This document shows positions 35,086 through 44,291 of a DNA stretch of 64,000 nucleotides, piece by piece (within the stretch, counting starts at the first letter, position 1; each line of letters begins with the position of its first letter). A program made the translations under genes and the position numbers. The notes beneath the pieces are model-generated. The model was not told the DNA's origin and did not search any database. It saw only the letters and a list, made by a program, of their open reading frames with translations. Source of the DNA: Treponema sp. (GTDB lineage Bacteria > Spirochaetota > Spirochaetia > Treponematales > Breznakiellaceae); contig JAIRKH010000083.1 of the NCBI GenBank assembly GCA_031260245.1, positions 1-64,000 of the forward strand, given 5' to 3'.

Positions 35086-35844
35086 TTACGCCTCCTTTTT
35101 TAATGTGTTCTTGATTTCGCCAAGCGGAAACACTGGAAACATTTCTTGCTCAAGCCATTCAACCGCATGGACGGGGTCCATGCCCCAATTTGTGGGGCAT
35201 GGGGAGAGAATCTCCACCATTGTCCATCCCTGTCCCCGATCTTGCGCTTCAAGCGCTTTTCTGATATAGGACTTGGTCTTGCGGACGTTAGCCGCGTTGT
35301 TGACTGCGCCCCGCGCAATGTAACGCGCTCCTTCAAGCGTAGCAAGTAACTCGCACACGCGGATGGGATAGCCCATACCCGCGGCGTCCGGGTCCCGTCC
35401 GCGGGGCGCAGTCGCGGCTTTCTGCCCCACAAGAGTCGTAGGAGCCATCTGCCCGCCGGTCATGCCATAGATGGCGTTGTTGACGAATATCGTAGTAAAT
35501 TTTTCGCCGCGGTTAGCCGCGTGTACCATCTCGGCCGTGCCTATGGCGGCCATATCGCCGTCCCCTTGGTAGCAGATGACGGTGTGGTCGGGCAAGACGC
35601 GCTTGACGCCGGTAGCGGCCGCGGGCGTGCGCCCATGCGGGGGTTGAACCGTGTCCATGTCAAAGTAGAGGTCCGCCCAAATCGCGCACCCTACCGGGTT
35701 TGTGACGACGGTCTTCTCCCGTAGTCCCATTTCGTCAATAAGCTCGCAGATGATTCGCGTGATGACGCCGTGTCCGCATCCGGCGCAGTACTTCGTCTGA
35801 ACCGAATAGAGGCTCGTCGGACGTCCGTATTTTTTCTCCATCAT
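35086..35844 (-). CDS. 2-oxoacid:ferredoxin oxidoreductase, beta (TPP-binding) subunit
   Basis: 252 aa. TPP-binding beta subunit: YCAGCGHGVITRI near residue 20 and the TPP-Mg motif YQGDGDMAAIGTAEMVHAAN with VNNAIYGMTGGQMAPTT near 105-145, ending CPTNWGMDP. There are no extra 4Fe-4S ferredoxin motifs, so it belongs to the multi-subunit type. It is the first gene of its run: the upstream 117 bp are the divergent thrC promoter region, so no alpha or delta gene precedes it. Confidence 0.92.
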   Translation of the reverse strand: MMEKKYGRPTSLYSVQTKYCAGCGHGVITRIICELIDEMGLREKTVVTNPVGCAIWADLYFDMDTVQPPHGRTPAAATGVKRVLPDHTVICYQGDGDMAAIGTAEMVHAANRGEKFTTIFVNNAIYGMTGGQMAPTTLVGQKAATAPRGRDPDAAGMGYPIRVCELLATLEGARYIARGAVNNAANVRKTKSYIRKALEAQDRGQGWTMVEILSPCPTNWGMDPVHAVEWLEQEMFPVFPLGEIKNTLKKEA

Positions 35845-35926
35845 TTACACTCCATTTCTAGTATATATTTTTTGCAGGAAAGTGTATAGCCGCCTTCTTG
35901 CAAATTCTAAATACCTTTTTTCTTAC

Positions 35927-35955
35927 TTGCCGCCGTCATTCTTTTATGGTAAATT
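35927..35955 (+). promoter_or_regulatory. Promoter for thrC, predicted leaderless
   Basis: TTGCCG (35927-35932), 17 bp, TAAATT (35950-35955), six nt before the ATG. Confidence 0.55.
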
Positions 35956-35961
35956 AAAGTA

Positions 35962-37263
35962 ATGTTATTTAAATCTACCAGGTCGGATAGCGTGGTTTCC
36001 TTTAAAGAAGCCATTCTTAAAGGGTGTCCGTTAGACGGCGGACTGTTTGTTCCCGCGTCTGTACCTGACATGAGACAGTTTTTTCTCTATATGGATTCTG
36101 GCACAGCATACACGGAGCTTGTGTCCGCTATTTCGCCGTCGTTTCTTGAAGGGGACGTCAATCCCATAGCCGCCGCGCGGGTCGCGGAAAGCGCTTTTGA
36201 TTTCGAGCCGGAAGTGCAACAGTTGGACGAAAAGTTTTCAGTATTGAAGCTCTACAACGGACCTACGGGCGTTTTTAAAGATTTCGGTATAGCCTTTCTC
36301 GCGGCTATTCTCGAAGAATTAAACAACGGTAAGGCTATGGTTTTAACCGCGGCGCGGCATGACACAGGCGTGAGTATCGCTCGCGCCTTTCGTGATAGAA
36401 AAAACATTACGGCGGTCATTCTCTACCCGTCCGGTCCCATACGCGGGCTTGACGAGTCGGCTTTTGTCCAAAACGGCGGCAATATCATCCCCATTCAAGT
36501 AAAGGGCTGTTTTGACGACTGCCAGCGTATCGTCAGGTCCGCAATGTTGGACCGCGGCTTCGCGGAACGTTACAACATCACTTCCGCAAACGCGGTCAAT
36601 GTGGGACGGTTCTTACCACAGGCTTTCTATTACCTGTACGCGTTTATCAAGCTGAAAAAGAACATCGCGGACGATTTGGTCTTTAGTGTGCCGTGCGGCA
36701 ATTTCGGCAATCTCATAGCGGGTCTCTACGCTTGGAAATTTGGATTGCCTGTCCACGGATTCATAGCGGCGATGAATATCAATAACTCATTTGGCGACTT
36801 TTTTTCCGGACGGAACTTCAATCCTGCGCTCACGCCCATTGTCACTAATTCACCCGCAATGGATGTATGCTACCCGTCAAACTATGAGCGGATGTTCTCG
36901 TTCTATCAAGAATCGCCCGCGGTTATGAAAAACATGGTGTTTCCCGAAGTTATCGACGACACGACCACGGTAAAAACTGTCAGAAGCGCATGGGAAAAGT
37001 TCAAGATTCTCCTGAACCCGCACAGTGCGGTGGCTTTCGCCGCGGCGGAACGAGTTTTCATCGGAAAGGATAACGGAGCGCACTGCGTAGCGCTCGCGAC
37101 GGGACATCCTGCAAAATCCGCGGCTTTTGTTTCGCGGATAACCGGCCAAAATATCGCTATTCCCCAAAAACTCGCCATGTTAAAGAATACGTCCAAACCC
37201 ATAGCGGTGATTCCGCCTGAACTGGACGCGTTTGAAAGCGCTATCGCCGCGGTCGCCGGATAA
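35962..37263 (+). CDS. thrC: Threonine synthase
   Basis: Converts O-phosphohomoserine to threonine with PLP. 433 aa, of the longer fold type with an N-terminal LFKSTRSDSVVSFKEAILKGCPLDGGLFVP. The PLP lysine is in NGPTGVFKDFGIAFLA at about residue 105. FSVPCGNFGNLIAG gives the PLP phosphate-binding glycines and the C-terminal VALATGHPAKS is conserved. No Shine-Dalgarno precedes the ATG, in keeping with a leaderless transcript. No hom or thrB beside it. Confidence 0.95.
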   Translation: MLFKSTRSDSVVSFKEAILKGCPLDGGLFVPASVPDMRQFFLYMDSGTAYTELVSAISPSFLEGDVNPIAAARVAESAFDFEPEVQQLDEKFSVLKLYNGPTGVFKDFGIAFLAAILEELNNGKAMVLTAARHDTGVSIARAFRDRKNITAVILYPSGPIRGLDESAFVQNGGNIIPIQVKGCFDDCQRIVRSAMLDRGFAERYNITSANAVNVGRFLPQAFYYLYAFIKLKKNIADDLVFSVPCGNFGNLIAGLYAWKFGLPVHGFIAAMNINNSFGDFFSGRNFNPALTPIVTNSPAMDVCYPSNYERMFSFYQESPAVMKNMVFPEVIDDTTTVKTVRSAWEKFKILLNPHSAVAFAAAERVFIGKDNGAHCVALATGHPAKSAAFVSRITGQNIAIPQKLAMLKNTSKPIAVIPPELDAFESAIAAVAG

Positions 37264-37322
37264 TTTCGCGCTAGACGTTAAGGGAATAATTTTGTATAAT
37301 ATGGAAATATAGAGGAGAACCA

Positions 37323-38291
37323 ATGATAACGGTATCGAACATAACGAAGCAATACGGCGGATTTACAGCGGTGAAAGATGTATCGTTTTCGGTTGACCGG
37401 GACCAGGTGCTAGGCTTTCTGGGACCAAACGGCGCGGGCAAAACCACGGTGATGAAGATACTCACCGGCTACCACTTCCCCACGTCCGGGACAGCGCTCA
37501 TAGACGGCGTTTCAGTGATGGAAGAGCCGGTCGAGGTGAAGAAACGTATTGGCTATCTGCCAGAGAGCGTGCCGGTTTACGGGGAACTCACGGTGGATGA
37601 ATACTTAACCTTCATAGCGCGCGCGCGTCTCATTCCCAAAGCGACCCGGAAAGGCGCGAAACAACGGGCGGTCGAGGCGTGCGGATTGGGAAGCGTTACC
37701 GGTAAAAAGATAGAAACCCTGTCCAAGGGCTATAAACAGCGTGTAGGACTGGCGCAAGCCATCGTCCACGACCCGGCAATCCTCATCCTCGATGAACCGA
37801 CCGCCGGACTCGACCCCAACCAAATCATAGAAATTCGCTCCCTCATAAAAGAACTCGGTAAGAGCAAAACCGTCATCTTGTCCACGCACATCTTGCAGGA
37901 GGTGGAGGCGGTCTGTTCTCAAGTTCTTATTATAAACGAAGGTAAAATCGCGGCGTATGGTACCGCCGCGGAAATCGCCGCTTCTCTTAAAAGGACAGAC
38001 GCATGGGAGTTGCGTTTGATTCCACCGCAAGACATGGACGAAGAGACCGTTCGCGTGAAAATCGCTACGGGAATGGGAGAATCGCGTATAGAGAAAAAAG
38101 CGGATTTCTCAGAAATAAACGGCAAGAGAGTCGTAGATTTGACGTTTTCGGCGCAAAGCGCGGAGTCGGCTTATCTTATGGACGGTGAAACGATATTTGA
38201 CTGGGTTGCGTCGTCCGGCTTCAAAATAATCGGTATGAACAAAAAAAAGGTAAGCCTTGAGGATATTTTCGTCAAACTGACAAAGGAATAA
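37323..38291 (+). CDS. ABC transporter ATPase, GldA/CcmA-like
   Basis: 322 aa. Walker [10 protein letters not shown] near residue 38, LSKGYKQRVGLAQAI signature (LSKGY form) near 135, ILDEPTAGLDPNQI Walker B, LSTHILQEVE switch. The ~100-residue C-terminal extension is typical of the GldA/NatA group of exporter ATPases. GAGGAGAACC ribosome site and TATAAT (37295-37300) upstream. It is paired with the permease 2 bp on; the third component (GldG-like) often found next is absent. Confidence 0.92.
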   Translation: MITVSNITKQYGGFTAVKDVSFSVDRDQVLGFLGPNGAGKTTVMKILTGYHFPTSGTALIDGVSVMEEPVEVKKRIGYLPESVPVYGELTVDEYLTFIARARLIPKATRKGAKQRAVEACGLGSVTGKKIETLSKGYKQRVGLAQAIVHDPAILILDEPTAGLDPNQIIEIRSLIKELGKSKTVILSTHILQEVEAVCSQVLIINEGKIAAYGTAAEIAASLKRTDAWELRLIPPQDMDEETVRVKIATGMGESRIEKKADFSEINGKRVVDLTFSAQSAESAYLMDGETIFDWVASSGFKIIGMNKKKVSLEDIFVKLTKE

Positions 38292-38293
38292 CG

Positions 38294-39001
38294 ATGAAAG
38301 CTATTATAAAGAAAGAATTATATTCGGCGTTACATTCGCCGATTTTTTATGGTGTAGCGGTATTTTTTCTGATTTTTACGTCCGTGTGGCTGTTTTATTT
38401 GCAGAGGTATTTCACGCTTGATAGCGCGACTCTGCGGCCGTTTTTCGTCGCGTTTCCGCTTGCCATGATTTTGGCGGCGCCGGCGCTCACGATGAAAGGA
38501 TGGGCGGAAGAGCGCAAGATCGGTAGCGTGGAGCTGTTGCTCACCTTACCCGCGTCCGAATGGGACCTGGTTTTGGGCAAATTTCTCGCGACGTTCAGTC
38601 TTTTGTGTATAATCCTCGCGCTTACGATACCAGTACCACTCACTCTTTCCGCTCTGGGCGATTTTGACGCGGGCGTCATTGTGGGCGAATACATCGGCGC
38701 TGTTCTGTTGAGCGCGTCTGCGATCAGTCTGGGGCTGCTACTTTCCGCTTTGTCCAAAAATCAGGCGTCCGCCTTTCTGGGAAGCGCGATTGTTCTTGTC
38801 GTGATGATACTTATCAATCAAGCGTCCGCGCGCCTACCCGCTCCGTTCGCCGACTTCGTCAACTTCTTCTCGTTGTCCTTCCATTTTGACTCCTTCTCCA
38901 AAGGCGTCATTGACACGCGGGATGCGGCGTTCTTCGTCTTGACGACCGTTCTGTTTTTGTTTTTGAACGTCCGAGTGATTTTGTATAGAAAATGGAATTA
39001 G
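38294..39001 (+). CDS. ABC transporter permease, GldF-like
   Basis: 235 aa with six transmembrane helices (about 15-35, 45-65, 95-115, 130-150, 160-180, 210-230). MKGWAEERKIGSVELLLTLPASEWDLVLGKF matches, in short parts, the cytoplasmic loop of ABC-2 type permeases linked to gliding or flagellar-neighbourhood GldA systems. Works with the preceding ATPase. Substrate unknown. Followed 134 bp later by the fliL operon with its own promoter. Confidence 0.88.
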   Translation: MKAIIKKELYSALHSPIFYGVAVFFLIFTSVWLFYLQRYFTLDSATLRPFFVAFPLAMILAAPALTMKGWAEERKIGSVELLLTLPASEWDLVLGKFLATFSLLCIILALTIPVPLTLSALGDFDAGVIVGEYIGAVLLSASAISLGLLLSALSKNQASAFLGSAIVLVVMILINQASARLPAPFADFVNFFSLSFHFDSFSKGVIDTRDAAFFVLTTVLFLFLNVRVILYRKWN

Positions 39002-39029
39002 TTTTGTGTAATATTTTTCTAAAATAACC

Positions 39030-39058
39030 TTGACACATACAAAAAAAACGTATATAAT
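39030..39058 (+). promoter_or_regulatory. Consensus sigma-70 promoter for fliL-fliP
   Basis: TTGACA, 17 bp, TATAAT: a perfect match to consensus, the strongest promoter in the window, with a leader of about 70 nt. No sigma-28 or sigma-54 element is seen. Confidence 0.93.
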
Positions 39059-39135
39059 AAAGTTAAAGATTTTGTGATATCAGGCGTATTGTAATAGCGT
39101 TATAAAATAAAACGTTTAAAATTAAGAGGTGAGTC

Positions 39136-39696
39136 ATGTCGAATGCTGATGATGATGCTATTGGCCTTGGTGGCGACGATGGAGACGCCGATGCCGGTTC
39201 CAAAAAGAAAAAAGGCGCGGGATTTGTGATGCTCTTACCAAACCTACTCAAATTTGTGGCAATAGGATTAGGAGCGATAACTGTTGTTTTCACTATATCT
39301 GTGATTACGTTTAATATCTTGAATGGGAGTGGGAAATCTCAGACGACTGTTCCGGAAAACGAGGTGTGGATCGGGGAGAGACCCACGTATTCCACTTTTA
39401 ACGCTATTCCCGTCATCCGGGCGAACACGAAGGATACTCCCCCCTATTCGGTGGTGGTTGATATGGTTCTGGGCTATGACCTCAATAATTCGACCGCCGC
39501 AACCGAATTGACGAGTCGACTCGTGGAATTGCAAGACTTTATCCGCAATTACTTCAGCAATAAATTTCAGGCGGACCTGCAACCGGACAAAGAGACGGCG
39601 CTAAAAAACGACTTGATGGAAAAGATGAACCGTCTTTTGAATACCGCTAAAATTCGGACTATTTATTTTAAACAGCTGTCAACAATGGAAATGTAG
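39136..39696 (+). CDS. fliL: Flagellar basal body protein FliL
   Basis: 186 aa. Short cytoplasmic N-terminus with acid-rich DDDAIGLGGDDGD then KKKK, one membrane helix (residues about 36-60), and a periplasmic domain (YSVVVDMVLGYDLNNS and a C-terminal IRTIYFKQLSTMEM) that forms the stomatin-like ring around the stators. First gene of the operon; GAGGTGA ribosome site. In related genomes motA-motB precede it; here an ABC exporter does. Confidence 0.92.
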   Translation: MSNADDDAIGLGGDDGDADAGSKKKKGAGFVMLLPNLLKFVAIGLGAITVVFTISVITFNILNGSGKSQTTVPENEVWIGERPTYSTFNAIPVIRANTKDTPPYSVVVDMVLGYDLNNSTAATELTSRLVELQDFIRNYFSNKFQADLQPDKETALKNDLMEKMNRLLNTAKIRTIYFKQLSTMEM

Positions 39697-39701
39697 ACAT
39701 T

Positions 39702-40733
39702 ATGACCGAAGTTCTGTCTCAGGACGAAATAGACCAGTTACTCACAGCCATAAGCTCCGGGGATACGGAGCCTGAAGATTTTAGGCCGACTCAAGACACT
39801 CGTAAAATCAAACTTTACGACTTCAAGCGTCCGGATAAGTTCTCAAAAGAGCAAATTCGTACTGTTTCTATCATGTACGAGACATTCGCCCGTCTCACTA
39901 CGACGAGCCTGTCCGCCCAGTTGCGGAGCATGGTACATGTGCATGTGGCGTCAGTCGACCAGCTCACATACGAAGAGTTCATCCGTTCGATACCCTCGCC
40001 GACCACTCTGGCAATCATCAACATGGACCCGCTCAAAGGAAACGCCATCCTTGAAATCGACCCGGCAATCACCTTCTCCATCATAGACCGTCTCTTCGGC
40101 GGTTCCGGCGAAGGGACGAAAGCTCAACACGAGCTTACCGATATCGAGACTTCGGTCATGGAGGGTATCATCGTAAGGATTCTGGGCAATATGCGAGAGG
40201 CGTGGACCACAGTGATTGATTTGCGTCCGCGTCTGGGACAGATTGACACGAATCCCCAGTTCGCCCAGATAGTGCCGCCGACTGAAATGGTGGTGCTGGT
40301 TACTCTCGAAACAAAGGTCGGGGATGTGGAGGGCATGATGAATTTTTGTATCCCTTATTTGACCATTGAACCAATTATCAGCAAGTTATCCGCCCAGTTT
40401 TGGTATTCGTCGGTGCGACGGGGAACGACCACGGAAAATTTGAACATAATAAAAGAAAAACTTTCAAGCGTCGACGTCAATGTGGTGGCGGAAATCGGGG
40501 CTATACAGGTATCCGTGCGCGACGTGCTTTCCTTGCAGATTGGAGACGTGGTGCGTCTCTACAACACGCGAGTCGGGGACCCCTATTCCTTGAACGTGGG
40601 TAACCAAAAGAAATTCTTGTGCAGACCGGGCGTTGTGGGTAAAAAAATGGCTGTGCAGATTATCAAAAAAACCGCTAAGGTTGAACATGGAGAATTTGAA
40701 GAATTCACAATGGAGAAGGAGGAAACATTATGA
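39702..40733 (+). CDS. fliM: Flagellar motor switch protein FliM
   Basis: 343 aa C-ring protein. N-terminal LSQDEIDQLLTAI is the CheY-P binding peptide, next the CheC-like middle domain (about 45-230; GGXG-type turn RLFGGSGEGT) and the C-terminal SpoA domain (DVLSLQIGDVVRLYN). Its TGA overlaps the ATG of fliY. Confidence 0.97.
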   Translation: MTEVLSQDEIDQLLTAISSGDTEPEDFRPTQDTRKIKLYDFKRPDKFSKEQIRTVSIMYETFARLTTTSLSAQLRSMVHVHVASVDQLTYEEFIRSIPSPTTLAIINMDPLKGNAILEIDPAITFSIIDRLFGGSGEGTKAQHELTDIETSVMEGIIVRILGNMREAWTTVIDLRPRLGQIDTNPQFAQIVPPTEMVVLVTLETKVGDVEGMMNFCIPYLTIEPIISKLSAQFWYSSVRRGTTTENLNIIKEKLSSVDVNVVAEIGAIQVSVRDVLSLQIGDVVRLYNTRVGDPYSLNVGNQKKFLCRPGVVGKKMAVQIIKKTAKVEHGEFEEFTMEKEETL

Positions 40734-41815
40734 GCGATGGCGCTCTTTCACAAGCAGAAATAGACGCTTTATTATCAGGCGTAGATTCTTCGAGCACGGG
40801 GGGACCCGCTTCGCCTACGGCTCTGTCCGGCAACGACGATGAACGAAAGGCTCTTCATGACTTACTTACCGAAACCGACGAGAATCAGGGACGCGCTCTG
40901 TCCACCATGACGGGCACAACCGTTACCTTCAACGGTCCAGAAGTGTCTTTTTCCAACCGCGATTTACTACTTGGGCAGTTGCCTGATCAGGTCGCCGCCG
41001 TCAAGGCGGACTTCTCGGCGGGTTTTCCCGGCGAACATATGTTTATCATGGGCGAGGACACGGCAAAGCGTATCGCAAGCCTGCTTAACAAGGAAGACAA
41101 TATCGCTCTTGACGAGATGGCTCTCTCCATGATAGGCGAAGTGGTCTCTCAGTTGGTCGGCACCCAGATAACCGCCCTGACAAAGGCGACAAACAACACG
41201 TCCATCGCGTCTATTTCGCCGGAGGCGGTCAATGTACCGAGAGCCGTTGTCGCGCTTCCTAACGGTACTTTTCCGGTCGCTTTGTATAACATCGACCTGG
41301 GCGAAGGAACGCAACGACAACTCTGGGAGGTTTATGGTCCCGCGGTGTCGTCCAATATCGCGAAAGCCATAATCAGCGCTATAGCCGCGAAAAAAGCTCC
41401 TGTTCGTCAGCCTGCGGTAGCCGTTGCTATGCCCAGTATGAATAATATGCAGGGCGCCATGCCTATGCAAGGCTACCCTATGCCCACTTATACGCCGCCT
41501 AACGTGCAGTCCGTCCAATTCCCCAACCTCCTGCCCCAAAACGCGGCAATGGAACAGGGAAACATCGGTCTCATCATGGACGTATTTATGGAGATGACCG
41601 TAGAACTCGGACGCACCAAGAAACTCATCAAGGAAATCTTGAGCATGGGCGAAGGCACCATCATTGAATTGGATAAGCTCGCAGGCGAACCTGTTGATAT
41701 TCTCGTAAATCATAAGCTTATCGCCAAGGGCGAAGTCGTGGTCATTGATGAAAATTTTGGCGTTCGCGTTACTGAAATAGTCTCTCCCGTGGACCGTGTG
41801 AATACCGGAGAGTAG
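40730..41815 (+). CDS. fliY: Flagellar motor switch protein FliY (FliN with CheC-like domain)
   Basis: 361 aa. N-terminal ALSQAEIDALLSG peptide like FliM's, then a CheC-type domain (about 60-220), a Met/Pro/Gln-rich linker (MPSMNNMQGAMPMQGYPMP, about 235-255) and a C-terminal FliN SpoA domain (GTIIELDKLAGEPVDILVN, about 305-355). The CheC catalytic E-x2-N appears as GEVVSQ, with Ser in place of Asn, so CheY-P phosphatase activity may be weak or lost. Spirochaete/Firmicute-type long form. Confidence 0.93.
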   Translation: MSDGALSQAEIDALLSGVDSSSTGGPASPTALSGNDDERKALHDLLTETDENQGRALSTMTGTTVTFNGPEVSFSNRDLLLGQLPDQVAAVKADFSAGFPGEHMFIMGEDTAKRIASLLNKEDNIALDEMALSMIGEVVSQLVGTQITALTKATNNTSIASISPEAVNVPRAVVALPNGTFPVALYNIDLGEGTQRQLWEVYGPAVSSNIAKAIISAIAAKKAPVRQPAVAVAMPSMNNMQGAMPMQGYPMPTYTPPNVQSVQFPNLLPQNAAMEQGNIGLIMDVFMEMTVELGRTKKLIKEILSMGEGTIIELDKLAGEPVDILVNHKLIAKGEVVVIDENFGVRVTEIVSPVDRVNTGE

Positions 41816-41816
41816 T

Positions 41817-42464
41817 ATGTTCGGAAAATGGGGAACAGGGAACCTGAAAAAAAGCGAGATTTTCAGAAAATACATTCAGATAAAGCCCTCATTCTCTGTC
41901 CCTCGCGTTTTGTTTATATTGTTCTTTTTTATTGCGACGCAGTCGGCTTTTCCCCAGACGACGGCTCAAAGCCAAGCCGTTGGCGAGGAAGCTTTAGTGT
42001 TGGCGGACGAAAGCTCGTCGCAAACGCCTGACCCCTCTTCGGTCTCCACTTTTTTCGTCATATTGCGCCTCGTGATGGTTTTGGCGCTGGCGTCCGCGGC
42101 AATCTATGGATTAGTCTTCTTCCTCAAAAAATTCTCCCGCGGTCAAGAACAGAAAGGACCCTTCCTGAAAATACTAGCCGGCCTTTCGCTTGGAGCGAAC
42201 CGTTTTATCCATGTTGTCAGTGTGGGAGAGAAAGCGTGGCTTGTAGGGTCCGCTGACGGCGGCGTGTCCCTCCTCGCGGAAATCAACGACAAGGAGACCT
42301 TGGACGCCATGTTACTCGAAGAGTCGCGACGGAGCGCGGAAAACGCCAAGTCGTCCGGCTTTGCCGCTCTCATGCGCCATACAGGTAAACCCGCCCCACA
42401 CGTCGGAGAACCGCCCAAGGCGGAGAACGTCCGAAAATCCCGTGAAAGGCTTAAGGGACTGTGA
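41817..42464 (+). CDS. fliO: Flagellar export protein FliO
   Basis: 215 aa. Signal-like N-terminal helix (VPRVLFILFFFIATQSAF), a linker, then one membrane helix (about 78-98) and a cytoplasmic SpoA-like segment (ILAGLSLGANRFIHVVSVGEKAWLVGS). FliO helps assemble the FliP ring. Starts 1 bp after fliY; its TGA overlaps the GTG of fliP. Confidence 0.87.
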   Translation: MFGKWGTGNLKKSEIFRKYIQIKPSFSVPRVLFILFFFIATQSAFPQTTAQSQAVGEEALVLADESSSQTPDPSSVSTFFVILRLVMVLALASAAIYGLVFFLKKFSRGQEQKGPFLKILAGLSLGANRFIHVVSVGEKAWLVGSADGGVSLLAEINDKETLDAMLLEESRRSAENAKSSGFAALMRHTGKPAPHVGEPPKAENVRKSRERLKGL

Positions 42465-43294
42465 CTCTCTCTATTTTCCCCAGACATTTCTATTTTCGCG
42501 TGTTTCTCTTATTACTCCTTGCGGGAACCTATGGGCTAGACGCGCAGGAGTCGGACTTCCCCGACACAGCCGCCTCCACAACCGCGGACATTCCTGCGCC
42601 CCCTCAAAATCCAGTTCTTCCTTTCATTGACCTGACCGTGAGAAACCCCCAATCAGGCAGAGAAGCGGCATTTTCTCTGCAACTGCTACTCCTCCTCACT
42701 GTGCTGTCCCTCGCGCCGAGCATCGTCATCCTTATGACAAGTTTCCTGCGCGTCTCTATCGTCCTCGACTTCATAAAACGCGCGCTTTCCCTCCAACAGG
42801 TGCCGCCGACTCAAGTGCTTATGGGAATCGCTCTGTTTCTGACGATTTTCATCATGTGGCCCACGTTTGACGCGATCTATCAGAACTCAGTGAAGCCTCT
42901 TTCTGACGGAGAGATTTCTGTGGAGCAAGCGTTCCAAGCGGCAGAGACGCCCCTGCGTATATTCATGTACCGACAGATGAGCGGACGTCCTGAAAACATC
43001 AGGCTCTTTATGGCGATGCGCGGTCTTGCGAAGCCCAACACACTAGCGGATGTGCCGACATACATCCTCATTCCCGCGTTCATCCTCAACGAATTGACAA
43101 CGGCCTTCAAAATCGGTATCTTGCTCTACATTCCTTTCATCGTGATTGATATGGTTGTGGCAAGCACCCTGATGTCTATGGGCATGATAATGCTCCCGCC
43201 CATTATGATTTCTATGCCCTTCAAGCTCATCCTCTTTGTGCTCATTGACGGATGGGGACTCCTGACGGAACAGCTCGTCAAATCCTTTATATGA
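42461..43294 (+). CDS. fliP: Flagellar export gate protein FliP
   Basis: 277 aa from GTG. Signal-like N-terminus, a short periplasmic stretch, then the conserved core: LSLAPSIVILMTSFLRVSIV, QVPPTQVLMGIALFLTIFIM, YILIPAFILNELTTAFKIG and SMGMIMLPPIMISMPFKLILF, all FliP hallmarks. FliP forms the pentamer of the export gate. fliQ, fliR, flhB and flhA would normally follow; instead an unrelated minus-strand gene begins one base after the stop. Confidence 0.97.
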   Translation: MTLSIFPRHFYFRVFLLLLLAGTYGLDAQESDFPDTAASTTADIPAPPQNPVLPFIDLTVRNPQSGREAAFSLQLLLLLTVLSLAPSIVILMTSFLRVSIVLDFIKRALSLQQVPPTQVLMGIALFLTIFIMWPTFDAIYQNSVKPLSDGEISVEQAFQAAETPLRIFMYRQMSGRPENIRLFMAMRGLAKPNTLADVPTYILIPAFILNELTTAFKIGILLYIPFIVIDMVVASTLMSMGMIMLPPIMISMPFKLILFVLIDGWGLLTEQLVKSFI

Positions 43295-43295
43295 T

Positions 43296-44129
43296 TTAAA
43301 ACCATAGATACACGCTGTGGAGTCTTATGCAGATGATCCATGTTCCTAAGCTCAGTAGCAGGAGACCCGCAAATGGGGCAATCCAGGTGTCCGCGTTGAC
43401 GAGGACTCCTCTACCGACAAGAACAGCGAGCGCGCCCAAACCCACAAAGATATAGTCCTTGCTTCCTCGCGTCAGGGCGGCGATGAAGAAAGTCGTAAGG
43501 GTAACGAGGGTGAACCCTAATTCGGCCATTCCGAAAAGCCGCGTGTGTCCGTTTGCCATGCTCAAACTACTGCTCCACGAAAAGCCGTCCATGGGAATGT
43601 TGAGCGCGAACACAAAGGATAACGCCGTTAGCGCGAGAATGTTGTTTTTTTGCTGTTGAACATTGAATCCTGCGGCGTAGAGGCTCGCCATAAACAAGGA
43701 GAATAACCCGAAGTACCTACCGAAGAACAACAGGCGCCCGGACATGATGAGATAAACGTTTGGCAATTCATTCGCCTCCTTCAACGGTATCATGATACGG
43801 CAGGATTCAAACGCAAAAGACATGACAAAGAAAGCAAAGAATAATATTTCGGGCGCCTGGGTCTTCTCGAAGAAGCAGTAGATGAATACGAGGGCGACGA
43901 GCGCGTAAACTGCGGATCCCGTCATTGACGCGAAAGCCGCATAATCCCATATTGGTCCAAAATGCGCCCCTATGACGTCGACTCTTTCAGTCGCAGACTC
44001 CATCAGAGCCAGGAAAACGCCGGGTTGAATTCGGAATACAGACGCGGACGCGAACGCTAAACAGCCCAATGCTATCGCGGCCATCATTATACCGATCCTG
44101 AAAAACAGATTTCTTTCTCGCAACGTCAT
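43296..44129 (-). CDS. Unknown seven-helix membrane protein
   Basis: 277 aa with about seven evenly spaced transmembrane helices (about 12-32, 62-86, 92-110, 128-150, 165-185, 198-220, 235-270). Residues CRIMIPLKEANELP and GRLLFFGRYFGLFSLF connect helices 3-4. The plan recalls 7TM sensor input domains, but no output domain follows. I cannot name the family. It sits between fliP and smc, convergent with fliP. Confidence 0.75.
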   Translation of the reverse strand: MTLRERNLFFRIGIMMAAIALGCLAFASASVFRIQPGVFLALMESATERVDVIGAHFGPIWDYAAFASMTGSAVYALVALVFIYCFFEKTQAPEILFFAFFVMSFAFESCRIMIPLKEANELPNVYLIMSGRLLFFGRYFGLFSLFMASLYAAGFNVQQQKNNILALTALSFVFALNIPMDGFSWSSSLSMANGHTRLFGMAELGFTLVTLTTFFIAALTRGSKDYIFVGLGALAVLVGRGVLVNADTWIAPFAGLLLLSLGTWIICIRLHSVYLWF

Positions 44130-44256
44130 GTTTCCACTATACCATAAATTTTTCTCTTATGGAAGTAATCAAACAAACGACCGATTGAAAATGATTGGTG
44201 AAATATTTTTGATATAAAGACGGTAGTTTATAAACAAAATCCATTCTGCCTTGCCC

Positions 44257-44286
44257 TTGAACTTCCCTTCTGAGATATGTTACAAT
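44257..44286 (+). promoter_or_regulatory. Promoter for smc, predicted leaderless
   Basis: TTGAAC (44257-44262), 18 bp, TACAAT (44281-44286). It overlaps the track's ATG at 44277, favouring GTG 44292 as the real start. Confidence 0.6.
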
Positions 44287-44291
44287 CCTTT

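Noticed and set aside
40967-41875. 302-aa minus ORF opposite fliY
   Set aside because: Shadow of fliY; no start signals and no protein-like motifs.
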